Source: Anoplolepis gracilipes
Lineage: Eukaryota; Arthropoda; Insecta; Hymenoptera; Formicidae
Assembly: GCF_047496725.1 (NCBI RefSeq)
Contig: NC_132982.1
Coordinates: forward strand, 4,247,501 to 4,311,500
Direction of reading: 5' to 3'
DNA length: 64,000 nt
Shown piece by piece: positions 1-10,900 of this stretch; within the stretch, counting starts at the first letter, position 1; every line of letters starts with the position of its first letter. The notes under the pieces are model-generated. The model was not told where the DNA came from. It did not search any database and saw only the letters and a program-made list of their open reading frames with translations. Both the position numbers and the translations under genes were made by a program.

Positions 1-120
1 GCACATCAAAATTTAAGGAATAATTAAATCAGGAAAAAAAATCTCTCTTTCTCATACTTTTATTTAAATTTGTATAAATAACTTTTTATAGATATTTTTC
101 ATATTCATTAAAATAATTGT

Positions 121-121
121 T

Positions 122-161
<40 letters not shown>
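121..161. repeat. (CA)n(TA)n microsatellite
   Basis: An ACAC run passes into about 15 TA units. Confidence 0.9.
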
Positions 162-163
<2 letters not shown>

Positions 164-2174
164 GCATTTAAGTCTCTAACAAAATTTCCTTCTATCTCGA
201 AAGTCTGTAAACTTTCCAATATTTTCCTTCCAAGAAAAATCAATTCCAAATTGTTGAAGTAATAGATTGGTAAAAATAAATGTGTGGACATTGTATGTGT
301 ATCGAAACTTTAGACTGTTTTGTCTCTTCTGTATTGAGTTACCCGGCGCACTTTGCGCGCGCGACTAATTTTTCAGCGGCTCAGTTTACAAAGCGTGCAT
401 AATGCAGGCTACTCTCACGGCCGCGCAATCAGCCGCCTACCACCAGCCATCCGAGCAAAAGCAACACGAGTACCGGGGAAGCCGGCGATGGTAAAGCTCC
501 GCTGCAACAACCGTGAGGGCAACAATCCGGCTAATCCCCTCGGAATCGGCCTCCGCGGCAAATAAGCCGCTCGGGTCTTCGCGTTGTACCCCGGTGACAG
601 ATGACGCAAATGCACATATAAATAAAGTATATATATTGTACATTGTAAATCCTAATCGGCGACCTCCGAGACGACGCGCGATTCGAAATTGAGAATCGAC
701 CGACAAATTTATATCGCCGAGATGAGGAAGGAATTTAATCCCACCCACATGGTGAAATATTGTAGGTGTATTATACACATGACGCTCGATGCTTGGATTC
801 ATATGTACTTGAAGAAAGCATTAGATACGGGGATTATCGTCGATGAGTAATAATTCGCGATACGATTCGTGCTGCGCTGCAGTAGACGCAGACTACTGAT
901 AGAGATTGGTAAAGGTAGACTACTAGACTACTGGTAGAAAGATTATGATTAGACAAGCGGATTAACCGAAGAGATTAGATATGAATCGAAAGTATTGCCA
1001 TTTAATATATTCACCTGATCGAATGTGTAACTAATTTCAAGTTACGGAACGAAAGGAGTTGATAAAAAATTTGAAATCTCAATTATCATGTTTAAAATTC
1101 AACATCGTATGCCGATAAATATTGTACGCATGCTTTTTTATGAAATAAAACATATGTTGCTGTATTCATATAATCATGGCGCGATATTTTCGAGATCATG
1201 TTCACTAATCGTCGTGGATATTGCACCCTTCGACTCGTGAATCACAATATTTATGCTTTCCGTTTCGCCGAGGTGCACGCGAACGAAATACGTTTGCTTT
1301 CACCGTGAGGGTATTACTCGATTATTAGATTAGCAAGGCGCCTTTGATGTCGCGCATCGCCGTACCGGATTCGCCAATCGAGAGGCGACAAATGACGCAC
1401 GCACCAAGGGCTGCCGTTATAAATCGCAATTACCGATAAATGCGGATACCGTGACAGTGGCAAGACCGGTCCTAGATACTTTGCTCCGTCGCGAATGAGA
1501 TATGTTTCACGCAACCATGCGTTTATAAAAGAAAAGATAGAACGAGTGATATTAAAAACGAGATGGTAAATCAGAACATTTTTCGGAATTTTGCACATGT
1601 TATTTAAATATATCGATGATCTCAAACTTTTGACATTTAAAGTTTAAAAGAATTACAATTTAAAATTGAGAAATTTTGACAAATACAGCGGAAAAGTGAG
1701 CCGTATTGTATAATATGTTACTTTTATCTGTGTGTCGGAAAAGAGTACGAAATTCCGCAACAGTTTATCGTGCAATTTTTTACGACAGTCAAATCAGTAT
1801 CAAATGTATAGACTAAATGTGTTAAAGCAATTCAGAGAGGCTCGCAAGGATAAATGACACGTGTCATACACGTAGTATATTCTCGCATCAAGATTAAATC
1901 AAAGATAGTAGGGTCTTATGTTCTAGAACATCTGTGATTCGTGTCTGAAGAAAACCGCGAGAAATGAAACGTAGAAACTGATAGTTATACGTAGGCGAAT
2001 ATGAATGTATGATATTCAACGGCCTGATTGGATAAAAGCACTTATATCAATCGTAAAGATTACATGTGCAAGTAGAAATCACAATTTCCAACATTCTCCT
2101 CGGAATTTATGCATGTACTTGATATTTTTCTAAATACAATTCCCGTTATACAGTCAGTTTTATTTAAAGAGATG

Positions 2175-2175
2175 T

Positions 2176-2241
<66 letters not shown>
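2175..2241. repeat. Compound (AT)n(GT)n(GA)n microsatellite
   Basis: Three consecutive dinucleotide blocks of about 9, 16 and 8 units. Confidence 0.9.
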
Positions 2242-2782
2242 TTTGATAGAAATAATTAATGAATATCTTACGAATAAATCAATGGCAATTCATTTACATA
2301 ATTACCGGTGGCTGTTCACGTTTTACAACGCACAAATCACCATCTCATTATTTGCGCTAAATTGGAATGTCAATCCACGCACTGATTTCGTCTTTGCTGA
2401 TTCGCTATTCATCTCGACTCGGTTTAGAATCATCTGGGGACATCATCTCGTTTTTATCCAATTTCATCATGCGTGCCGAGCTGTAAACGCAGCTTCTCGC
2501 GTTATTGGCCACCGCGAATGGCGTCGCCGAATGAATTATTAATGACTGAAATTATGGTCGATAACTATACCAGGCTTCGACACGCGACTAATTACAACCG
2601 TTGGTATTGTTGACTCGACAATAAATTAGCTCACGAAAGCCTCAGAACCTGTCTACACAGGCCACTGTCTAATAATTCGAGCTAAATTAGAACGTCGCCG
2701 TATATCGACTTTTATTCGTCGCGGCGCTATAGAAAACGTGTTCCGGTTTCCACTTAATCTGATCTACGCGCTCTGCCAATCT

Positions 2783-2783
<1 letters not shown>

Positions 2784-2813
<30 letters not shown>
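2784..2813. repeat. Poly-T run of 30
   Basis: An uninterrupted run of thymines. It may mark the A-tail of a retroposed copy on the minus strand, but no flanking element is recognised. Confidence 0.9.
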
Positions 2814-2818
<5 letters not shown>

Positions 2819-3771
2819 TACCCGTAATCCGGAGTTCGCTGATGAATTATTAATGGCTCAAACGTGCTAAAATTATGATCGGTAACTGCCATCGTGTGCT
2901 GCGCGATATACGTGTTCTAACTATAATTCCGAGTATCTTAAAAACGCGTTCTCCATTGACTACAAATTATAACGCGAGGGAAATTAATGAAGCGTGACTT
3001 ATCGATCTCTTTCACGTCTCTTTCTGCTTTTCATTTACTGTTTCCCCAGAGACACCGATGTTCTCCATGATAAACACGACATGCGCCGTACATTAGAAAA
3101 CTTATCAAGAGATAAGACAGCTCTCCCTATAATGGATTATATTATTAATTTTACCGCGCAAAAAATGAATAGCAAGAATTTAAAATCCGTAAAATACTAT
3201 AGCAAAGGTCGAATCTATAATCGAGCGGATGATCAACAGCTATCCCGCCGCGAGGAATCTTAAGAACGCGCGATCGGCCATGAATTATGCGCGATTCTAA
3301 TTAATGAAGCATAAGTATCGTTAATTTCACGCTGCACCTACCAACGTATTAAGGCGAATCGAGAGAGCGCGCGACCCTGATGGGCGATTTGCAGCCACCG
3401 TTATACTTCCGACCGTCTCCTCGATCTCTATTACAATCTACCGCAGCTCGAGATATCATTGATCGCGAGATATCGTCGATCGTGACGATCGTGATCGCGG
3501 GGCACGCGGCTCATTTCATACTCGTCGGCGCGTGGGCGCGGATAATTACTGTTTTGAAATCGATGCCGACCGGTGCCGCATCGGATCGTAACAATGGTCG
3601 CGCAATGGGCTCAATCGGAGATCTATTATCGACTTTTTTCGGCCACGTGGCACGTACAATGAAAAATTAATGGGGTTTCTCTTCCTCGCTCTCTCCCGGA
3701 ACACCCTACGCACGGACGATAAATCGTATTCTACACAAGATTCTATGCATTTCGTTATCAAAGTGTTTATC

Positions 3772-3870
3772 TCCTGAAAAAACATGGAAAACGTGGGATT
3801 CTCAGGGAATTTTATTGGAATTGAGAGAATTTTTTATAAAAAATTGTTTTTGATAATATTTTACTTTAAG
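3772..3870 (+). mobile_element. Decayed copy of the short-TIR MITE seen at 35010-35351
   Basis: CCTGAAAAAACATGGAAAAC followed by GGATTCTCAGGGAATTTTATTGG on this strand resembles the minus strand of the 35.0 kb element, with the 16-mer ATTCTCAGGGAATTTT identical. No terminal TATACTC motif is visible here, so the copy is truncated or eroded. Confidence 0.5.
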
Positions 3871-4769
3871 CACATTATTCATTATTAGATGTTTAAAATA
3901 TATTATATATCTAGCTTTGTTTATATAATCAATGTCGTAATAAAATATTAAATATGCAGGTCATATTGTTTTTATCGTAATTTTTAGTACAGATAAATGA
4001 AAACACCTTTCTGTGTGTTTTTTTTGTTATTCATTTACCGCATTTATTTTGTGCATATTCCTTAGAGCTCGATACATTCTACATCTACATATCTAAACTC
4101 TATGAAATTCTAAAAAAAATTATATGTAATTTCTTTCAATGCAATATGATTGCGGTGATTAATACAGAGTGTCAACATGTCTCAACTGGAAAACTTTGAA
4201 TTAATATTCATGTCAGTGTAAAACGAATTACATGAGAAATTCAGAAGACTTATCGTTTCGCAAGGTAACTCCTCGCCTCAATAGCTTTTAATTCGTCTAT
4301 CTTTGGCAAGCTGCAGGGGAGAGAGAAGTCCTCGAAATCAGGCACACCTGGACAGTTATGTGACTGGGCGTGCCTGTGTTGGCTGCGCAGACTGGCAGGA
4401 CGCGTGGGCCGACACCGTATTATGCTTATCCCCCTGAGAGAGGCGATTCGTGCGCGAAGTTTGAATCGGGTCTCAGGATCCGCGGTGCGGAGAAAACGCC
4501 GCGTCGCGCACCGCGTCCTGCTGCCACAACGAGAACGGGAACGTCAAGTGAGAGACACGGGACGGTACAAAACGCGAACGTAGGCGACCAGGTGCAGCTC
4601 TGCCAGCCATTATAATTACGGTATTCGGTACCGCGATGGTGTGGACGCGCGCGCGATATCTACTTTCCATAAATTAAAAGTACTTTTGTGCGCGAAAAGT
4701 CAAAGAGCTCACAAATATAAATAAGAATTTTAATTAAGGTGCGGAAATTTGCAAGAATATAATAAGTAT

Positions 4770-5215
4770 TGGTTTAGGTGATGAGAGTAAAGTCTGTAAA
4801 TTTTAAAGAACATTATGTGATGGAATTTGTAGAGGCGAATAAATGGTTCGAAGAATTAGGTGAAGATAATGATGATAAAATAGCAAGAGTATTTAGTGAT
4901 GAATTGGATGAGAAGAAAGGTAAAATATTAAAAAAATTAAGAAAGAGAAAAGGACGGTGACAAGGAGATTGTGATTGAGATTGTGATTTGCTCTATGAAT
5001 ATATATATATATATATATAGATTACATTAGATTATTTATTTATTTATATATCTAGCTAGCTAAACTATTTACTTATTTAGTGTTTTGGTAGAGATAGGAG
5101 GTATGTGGTATTTAATTCTAACTGAATTTAAAGATGGCTGGATGGATGAATAGACTGTCTTTTGTAAACCAAGTCCCCTTCTTGGCTTGTATCCTTGAAG
5201 AGTAAATAAATATGT
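4770..5215 (+). mobile_element. Possible 5'-truncated LINE: ORF end, 3' UTR and TAAATAAATA tail
   Basis: After the basic ORF end (4960) comes a UTR-like stretch that finishes with GGATGGATGAATAGACTGTC, TTCTTGGCTTGTATCCTTGA and AGAGTAAATAAATATG. The 'CTTGTATCCTTGAAGAG + (TAAA)n' ending is the style of non-LTR retroelement tails in insects. No target-site duplication or reverse-transcriptase motif can be seen. This is inference only. Confidence 0.3.
4781..4960 (+). CDS. 59-codon charged ORF, possibly the C-terminal remnant of a retroelement ORF
   Basis: ATG at 4781 (GTG at 4778 and an AG acceptor-like TTTAG at 4773-4777 precede it) opens 59 codons ending at TGA 4958-4960. The product is highly charged: an acidic middle (FEELGEDNDDKIARVFSDEL) and a very basic tail (KILKKLRKRKGR). 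It lies inside AT-rich DNA, where an ORF of this composition is less expected by chance. About 245 nt downstream the sequence ends in a tail resembling an insect non-LTR retrotransposon 3' end. I cannot name the protein. Alternatives are a terminal exon read from an AG at 4777 or a chance ORF. Confidence 0.3.
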   Translation: MRVKSVNFKEHYVMEFVEANKWFEELGEDNDDKIARVFSDELDEKKGKILKKLRKRKGR

Positions 5216-5300
5216 ATACAATAATAATTTTAATTTTCTTAATCAATATTCAAAAAGAAGATGCTTCGAAATTAATATATGTTGAGATCTCTACATTTAT

Positions 5301-5303
<3 letters not shown>

Positions 5304-5332
<29 letters not shown>
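5304..5332. repeat. (AT)n microsatellite
   Basis: About 14 AT units. Confidence 0.85.
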
Positions 5333-5357
5333 ACGTATACAAGTTTCTCCATTCATA

Positions 5358-5477
5358 ATGTTGCAATCTGTGGCGAACCACAATGACAGTAGCTTCGAGC
5401 TATCGCCAGAAGTACGCTATCTCGTTGATAAAAAAGGACTGCAACTTAATCAGAGAACAAGAGCATTATCTTTCTCG
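5358..5477 (+). CDS. Possible 40-codon exon ending at a GTACGT donor
   Basis: ATG at 5358 begins MLQSVANHNDSSFELSPEVR and reaches TCTCG|GTACGT at 5477/5478 in phase 0. The frame continues open to 5600 without splicing. The segment is compositionally balanced and not low-complexity, but no domain is recognisable, and it sits immediately after a TA microsatellite. It could be a chance ORF. Confidence 0.15.
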
Positions 5478-7500
5478 GTACGTAACGCGCGGAGCTTCTG
5501 CGAAAATTACGTACCAGGAAATTACGTTACCAGGAAAAGATTGATAGCGTTGAAGAAGCGCGCACGTGTGCTCGAGGGTATCATAATTCCTCCCACATGA
5601 AATTTGTGTGCGAATCGCACTGCAAATAAATCCTCATCGCGATAAAACTATTCAGCAGGTAACGGCAATTTTGTCAATTTTAGAAAATTGACGTCCAATG
5701 AACCACGTAAATCGGGATCGAACCGAGGTTGAACGATAAGGCTGACGGAGAAAGAAGGGTAGTACGCATCTTTCGCAAGATTCGAGTCAACAATATATCT
5801 TTTAATTTTTATATCGTCTTTTACGCACGAGAATTTTTTCGCAGACCCCAATTTTTAATAAAAATTTCAAGATTAATTTTATCAAATTATTTGGTAGAAA
5901 AAATGTCAAAAAAATGAAATTCAGAGGAAAAAGTCTCATTCTACTCTTATTTCCCACGAAAATAAATATCCTATAGACGTTGCATTAGATCGCGGAAAGC
6001 ATAATCAATCTTGCGCGCTTTGCATAAACGAGAATGGCGATTTTCTCAGCGGCTCCACTCTTTCATTACGCATTGCAAAACACGGGCGCTTCCGCAGCCT
6101 CTGATTGACGCTCGGCACTCGAGATGGCAAACTAAACTCCTCGTTAACTCGAATCGTGCCCCGCGGGCATCGCCGGAAAAACTTCTAATTATATACGACA
6201 GCTTCCGTCAAAGATCGACGACACTTTACGGTGCCGATCGACTTGCAAATGACCGGGAAAAAGGAGCAGGAATCTCTCGAGAAAAGCGACGCGATAGTCT
6301 TGTCGGTTCAGGCGGCATTGTGAGTTATTGAGATTAAACGATTAGCCGCGGGGGCCTCGGCACGGGACTTTTATTCATCAACGTCGTCATATCGCGTCGT
6401 TGACATCGTCGCGCGACGTTAAACCGTAAACCGATCTCGGACAAAAAGACGAGGGGATCTGAGCAACAGGAGATAAAAAGAGAAAAAGAGGAGAGACCTC
6501 ACTTAATCTCCGCTTATTAAATAAATCACGGCTCCCCCTGTTACTTTAGGCAAAGCGATATTGCCTCGAGAAGCCAGTCTTATAATTCCTACATTAATAT
6601 CTTTAATAGTCCACGAAACAATCCCGGCGACCGACGAAGTACATCACGCTGGAACGGTATCATTGGCCCCGGGGGAGGAATTAAGCGTTCTCCTGGATCG
6701 TAAAGGAATTAAATTATAGTCGTAACTTATTTATAATGTGCGTCGCTTTATTTAGCGCAATTAACGCGATGAAAAGGGGCATGGCCTGCGTGCGTGGCTG
6801 CGAAACGACGGCGATTTAATAATTCTCGAGGCATAAATCAAATTTTCTCGCGAGCCGCGCTTTTTCATCGAGGTCTTAACCTTTGCATATAAAATCAAAC
6901 GGCTCATAAAACTTGAAAGCAATTTTTAACGATAAGTAATTTCTAAACTAAACGAAGAAATACGCAGGGTAAATGATCTTTTATCGCTAATATTATTATG
7001 AGATATATTGTCGATTATACAATAGTTATGTGTTATAGAATTTAAATTGATGTGAATCAAATATAGTTAAAATATCACATGTTAATTTTAACTTATTTTA
7101 TAGGCCTGGATATTAATTCACGCTTATAAAAAGACCTTTCAACTGTTTTCTAGATTTCCTTGCGCTTTGGTCAAGACGATTGTCCAGTAGACCTTGAATG
7201 CTAACCGTCTGACGTGTTTTATCCACCCACGTGCCGACAATGCATTGCGTGTCAACACGCTCACGCATGATTCTTGTAAGAGAATACTGCATAATATGCA
7301 AAAAAAAAAGATTCATCGTGAATATAAATTCCCTTCTTTCCTTCTAACTTATACGAAGAGTAAAAAAATATAGAAATCTCTAAACAATGCGTGAAATTCT
7401 CAAAATATTATAATTCTGCAAGCTTAATAAAAATAAATTCTTCTAAATAATACGAGATTAAAATTGCGCTACATTTTTCTACGAAAAACATTCACATGGA

Positions 7501-7505
7501 CTCAC
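7501..7505 (-). promoter_or_regulatory. 5' splice donor of the agrin-like exon
   Basis: On the minus strand the sequence reads AAAG|GTGAG, a near-consensus donor directly after the last NtA codons. It leaves the reading frame in phase 1, so the next exon should begin with two nucleotides completing a glycine codon (G + NN). Confidence 0.75.
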
Positions 7506-7929
7506 CTTTAACGGCGGCGTTCAATCTGTCGAGATTGGCGAGTGTAAGCGGTACCGGGCCAAAGTGCATGACGATTTTTCCGATGTATCGCGCGTCGCCG
7601 GCGCCACGACGTGCCATGAAGATGCCGGTGTAGCCACGTCTGATGTAGTTGCCGCAGGTGTCGTTCACGACGAGATCGACGGTGGCGTTCAACGCACCCT
7701 TGATTGCCCGCTTGACGCGCGCATGCAGTAGCTGCCCCTCCTGCCGCAGCTCCTTGATCTTCCCCGTGAAGATGTAGTCCGACTGACGTACCTTGCCCAG
7801 GAACGTCGTGTCGTTCTTGATGGCCGCCGTCAAGTTCGCTCGACACTCCAGAAGCTCCCTCGTCGAGAGGCTCGCCAACGACAGGCTGGCCCAGAGGACC
7901 ATAAAACTAATTACCGAGTAACTAGGCAT
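7506..7929 (-). CDS. agrn: First coding exon of an agrin-like protein (signal peptide plus NtA domain)
   Basis: Agrin is a secreted heparan-sulfate proteoglycan of basement membranes. Its NtA domain, an OB-fold related to TIMPs, binds laminin. The ATG (complement of 7927-7929) opens 141 codons plus one nucleotide. Residues 1-22 form a hydrophobic signal peptide (core FMVLWASLSLASL), with likely cleavage near residue 22. Residues about 29-141 fit NtA: a paired Cys29/Cys92, the strand motif YIFTGKIKEL (52-61), VKRAIKG (72-78), GYTGIFMARR (99-108) and the closing stretch PLTLANLDRLNAAVKG, which parallels the end of vertebrate NtA. N-glycosylation sequons lie at N32, N39, N81 and N89. The frame stays open past AAAG|GTGAG, but NtA ends there and the donor consensus is good, so I end the exon at 7506, phase 1. 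The follistatin-like, LamG and EGF exons expected in agrin must lie beyond position 1. The domain call rests on remembered family features, not a search. Confidence 0.8.
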
Positions 7930-8700
7930 CTTGAGATGTTCACTTCACCTCGTCGTCACATCGGTCTTGATCCTCGATATGAATCGCACGGTCTGTCTTG
8001 CGGATTTTCCGCGTCTACTCGGTGAAATTTTTCGTGGAAAATTACGCTATTTGACACGATTATTTTCCTCCTTTTATTTTGTGTAGATCCGACATTAAGA
8101 TTAAAACAAACTCATTTTTGTCATTAATTCCTCGATTTATCTCGAAAACTTTTCGTCGAACTTATAAATAAGAGTTCTTATTTGATAAAGTCTGTTTAAT
8201 CACGAGTTGATTAATTCTTAGCGTCAAGACAAGGACATATCTTGGAGACTTGTGTTATCGTCAACAAGCTCTTCGACAAGAACGCGCTTTTAATCAAAAG
8301 TAGCCAGGATCCATCGCTGGCTCCTCGATCCCGCAACGTCTTCGATAAAGACACGCTCTCGGACGTTAATCAGAAGTCAGGCACTCGAATGTTCGCCGAT
8401 TCGGTTGATTAATTCCTGGCTCTCCGAATCAAGAACGGGTCCCACGGTGCCGACGGCGCAGGCTGGACACCCGGAGTCCTCTAAATGGAAACGAGTCCGA
8501 TCTTGAGCAACAGGTTGGCGCCGCTTGTCGACCCACGCTCGCCGATTTCCAATCCGCGTGCCAGCCTCTCGTGAAGAACAAGCGCGACGTTTCCCGGTCG
8601 ATCGACGAATCGATAAACTGCCATCCGCCTTCTTTCGCAATGTTTTATCGTCGCCCTCATGAGACATAAATCATATATATTATTTGTATGCACATATAAC
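7930..8700 (-). promoter_or_regulatory. Upstream region of the agrin-like gene: putative 5' UTR and proximal promoter
   Basis: This sequence directly precedes the agrin-like ATG in gene orientation and is GC- and CpG-richer (notably 7930-8040 and 8230-8670) than the AT-rich DNA beyond 8700. It includes an imperfect direct repeat with an offset of about 69 bp: CTTCGACAAGAACGCGCT near 8271 and CTTCGATAAAGACACGCT near 8340, each followed by TTAATCA(A/G)AAGT. Two overlapping minus-strand ORFs (8377-8667 and 8481-8702) have no recognisable domain. They may be upstream ORFs or chance. A transcription start cannot be placed from sequence alone. Confidence 0.35.
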
Positions 8701-8943
8701 ATTCAACAAAAAAATATTTGAAATAAATAATATATTTATGAATTTCATAATGCATATAATAACAATTTATTTTTAGAATTCAAAGCATTGCTTAAATTTA
8801 AACACTTTTCGGAAATAACTAAATTTTATATAAATACAATTAACATGTAAAAATATTATAAATTATTAAAATATTAAACTATATTATTGTGCTGAGTTAC
8901 GTATACATTTTATTAGCTGCATTACGTGATGTATTTAATATTA

Positions 8944-9228
8944 ACTAAAAATTTTACGAATGAAATTACTTCTTACAGGTCCAATTTATACCAGCTGGAG
9001 CTAATCTTGAACTTGTATCAGATGTTGGAGTATTATGCGTTGACTTTCGAGTAATTGTTCCAGATGTTACACATTAGAATCACTAAAATTTTACGAATGA
9101 GGTTACTTCTCACGAGTTCAAATTATACCAACAGGAGCTAGTCTTGAACTTGTATCAAATGTTGGAGTATTATGCGTTGATTTTCGTGTAATTCCGAGTA
9201 TTTCAGGTATTATATTGGAATCACTAAA
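8944..9228. repeat. Two-copy imperfect tandem duplication, period about 138-142 bp
   Basis: Unit A (8944-9081) and unit B (9082-9228) both begin CTAAAAATTTTACGAATGA-like and share long identical blocks, including CTTGAACTTGTATCA and GTTGGAGTATTATGCGTTGA. Small indels separate the copies near their ends. Unit B is read in the opposite sense as the end of the short ORF at 9118-9324. Confidence 0.8.
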
Positions 9229-9324
9229 TCTAAAAGAACTAGTAGTATCACTAGTTGTTTCAAATATATTAATCTCATATTTAAATTCAGATTTAGATTC
9301 ATCACATTTTTTATTTTTATTCAT
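9118..9324 (-). pseudogene. Polar 68-codon ORF, likely the remnant of an unidentified gene with a duplicated 3' part
   Basis: The ATG at 9324 opens 68 codons of a polar, Ser/Thr/Asn-rich protein (MNKNKKCDESKSEFKY at the N-terminus, STHNTPTFDTSSRLAPVGII at the C-terminus). The C-terminal half coincides with unit B of the local tandem duplication. The matching segment of unit A, downstream in the same sense, can be read as STHNTPTSDTSSRLAPAGIN followed by WTCKK and a stop, so it keeps the frame where this copy has TGA. Unit A in turn has an upstream stop and an indel. Conservation of reading frame across part of the duplication hints at former coding, but I do not recognise the family. It could be a degraded transposon ORF or a dead terminal exon. 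Confidence 0.35.
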
Positions 9325-10399
9325 TTTTTTTTTAATTTATAATGTTTAAACTTTTTTTCAATATTAATTCTTAAATAAAAATAACTTAATTAACTACTAT
9401 ATAAGTTTGTTATATAAATCTGCCGACCAGATGCCGAATGCGGTCGTCAATGAAACTGCGCGCTCTATCCACGATCATCAACTGGTTCCGATCGAACCTC
9501 CGAATGATCGAATATGATTTCTCCCTAATCAGTCTGTTTGTTTTTAAAATCAAGAGTCTGATCGCTCGTTCGCGCCACTATATGCCATCGGAAAGATGCG
9601 ACTTAAATTTCTAAAAAGCAACCTATTTTTACACTAAAATTCATTATACATAAAATATTTCTACGCGCTAAACATATGTTACATCTTCGAGAAATTCACT
9701 GAAAAAATATGAGATTATCGCGAAGCTTGATCGAGTCATTTTGAATATCGATAACGTAAGGCGCATGAATTTCGTAAACACCAACTCAATCACCTATTTT
9801 AACGATGACTTATCTAATTAATGCATTCAATTTAGCTGGCTTTCATTGAATACCTTAACAATTACGCGATCATGATGCGTTTGCACTCCAAAGGGCAAAA
9901 AAATTTCAAAGATAGCAGTTGTGAATATTCATTAAATTATTCCGCACTATCGGAGAACATTAATAGCGTTCGTGTCCTTCTTAAGTAAAGCTTAATTATG
10001 CAAAACTGATATACTGTCACTGCGATATCAGAAACACGTTTATTTTAATTCTCGTTTTGCAGAGAAAAATTCAACTGCTCAAAGAGAAGTTGAAGAATGT
10101 TAAGCTGTCACCCAGCTTCTAACAAATTTTAATTAGCTAATTTGTCACCGTAATACATTTTGCATATCAATGTTAAAAAAAGGTACCGAGGCTTTCTTAC
10201 TCAGTTTCACCAACACTTATCCAATTATGCCGTTAGAAAGCATCGATAATATTTGTCACAACAGCTATCCAACACATTTCCTTTAATTTTCTCTTCACGA
10301 AAGAGAACACTCTACGCACAAGACACTGGGATGGATCATTTCATCACTCGCACGATCTAGCAAACGTTGCCAAAAACACTGTCAGCGCGAACTTGTCAG

Positions 10400-10900
10400 G
10401 CGGACATGCGTTAAGATTTGCCACCGCGCGAGAATGAGAGAGCAATGGTCGAGCAGTGGTGGTTGGTCGCGTGGAGGCACGCGCTGGACTGAGGAGGGCT
10501 AAGTGTGGATGCTGCAACTACAACGTGTAGGCGTAAGTCGCCTTAGAGAACGCGGTGGACCGAGAGGGAGAGAGAGATGAGGAGGGCGTGCGGACGTGTG
10601 AGTGCTGGCGTGTCCGTGACGACGGTACACGCGTCCGTGCATGCGTGTGCGTGCGCGTCGTGAGAGCGAGGGACGGAGGGGAGAGAAATCTTACCCGGGA
10701 ATGGCAGTGAGTGAGCGAAAAGGTGCACGCGCGCACAGGCACGCAGGTACGCGCGTACGCACCTCGAAAATACATACGCGACACATTTGTATCGTTACCG
10801 AATCCGCTTGCACGCGCCACACGCGCGCGGAATTATCGCATGAAAAGGGGGGAGAGGGGAAACTCGCGGCTGATTGACGCCTGCAAAAGTTCCCGTGAAA
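10400..10900. promoter_or_regulatory. GC/CpG-rich island with GTGCGTGC-type tracts; candidate promoter or enhancer
   Basis: This stretch contrasts sharply with the AT-rich flanks. It contains GAGGGAGAGAGAGA and CGTGCATGCGTGTGCGTGCG runs and many CpGs. All six frames carry short ORFs, which is the expected consequence of low stop density in GC-rich DNA and not evidence of coding. It lies about 2.5 kb upstream of the agrin-like ATG, so a promoter or first non-coding exon is possible but unproven. Confidence 0.3.

Larger units (their letters stand above)
1..7500 (-). other. Presumed first intron of the agrin-like gene; no exon recognised
   Basis: This 7.5 kb lies downstream of the NtA exon in gene orientation. 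I see no cysteine-rich follistatin-like, EGF or laminin-G exon on the minus strand. It contains microsatellites (121-161, 2175-2241, 2784-2813, 4998-5020, 5304-5332), a decayed MITE copy (3772-3870), a small plus-strand ORF with a LINE-like tail (4781-5215), and GC-richer stretches at about 430-600, 3360-3660, 4360-4660 and 6000-6460. ORFs of 70-120 codons in those stretches overlap each other in several frames and look like chance. Confidence 0.5.
8700..10399. other. AT-rich non-coding stretch
   Basis: Apart from the tandem duplication at 8944-9228 and its ORF remnant, this stretch is low-complexity AT-rich sequence. The section 9420-10400 has no ORF, hairpin or recognisable motif that I can support. 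Confidence 0.5.

Noticed and set aside
3380..3670. 96-codon plus ORF
   Set aside because: It lies in a GC-richer patch with low stop density, overlaps a 79-codon ORF on the other strand, and shows no domain or splice signal.
5700..5740. Possible tRNA B-box (GGTTCGA-like) matches, also near 9490, 23437, 50490 and 59966
   Set aside because: None is paired with an A-box, acceptor stem or anticodon arm at the correct spacing.
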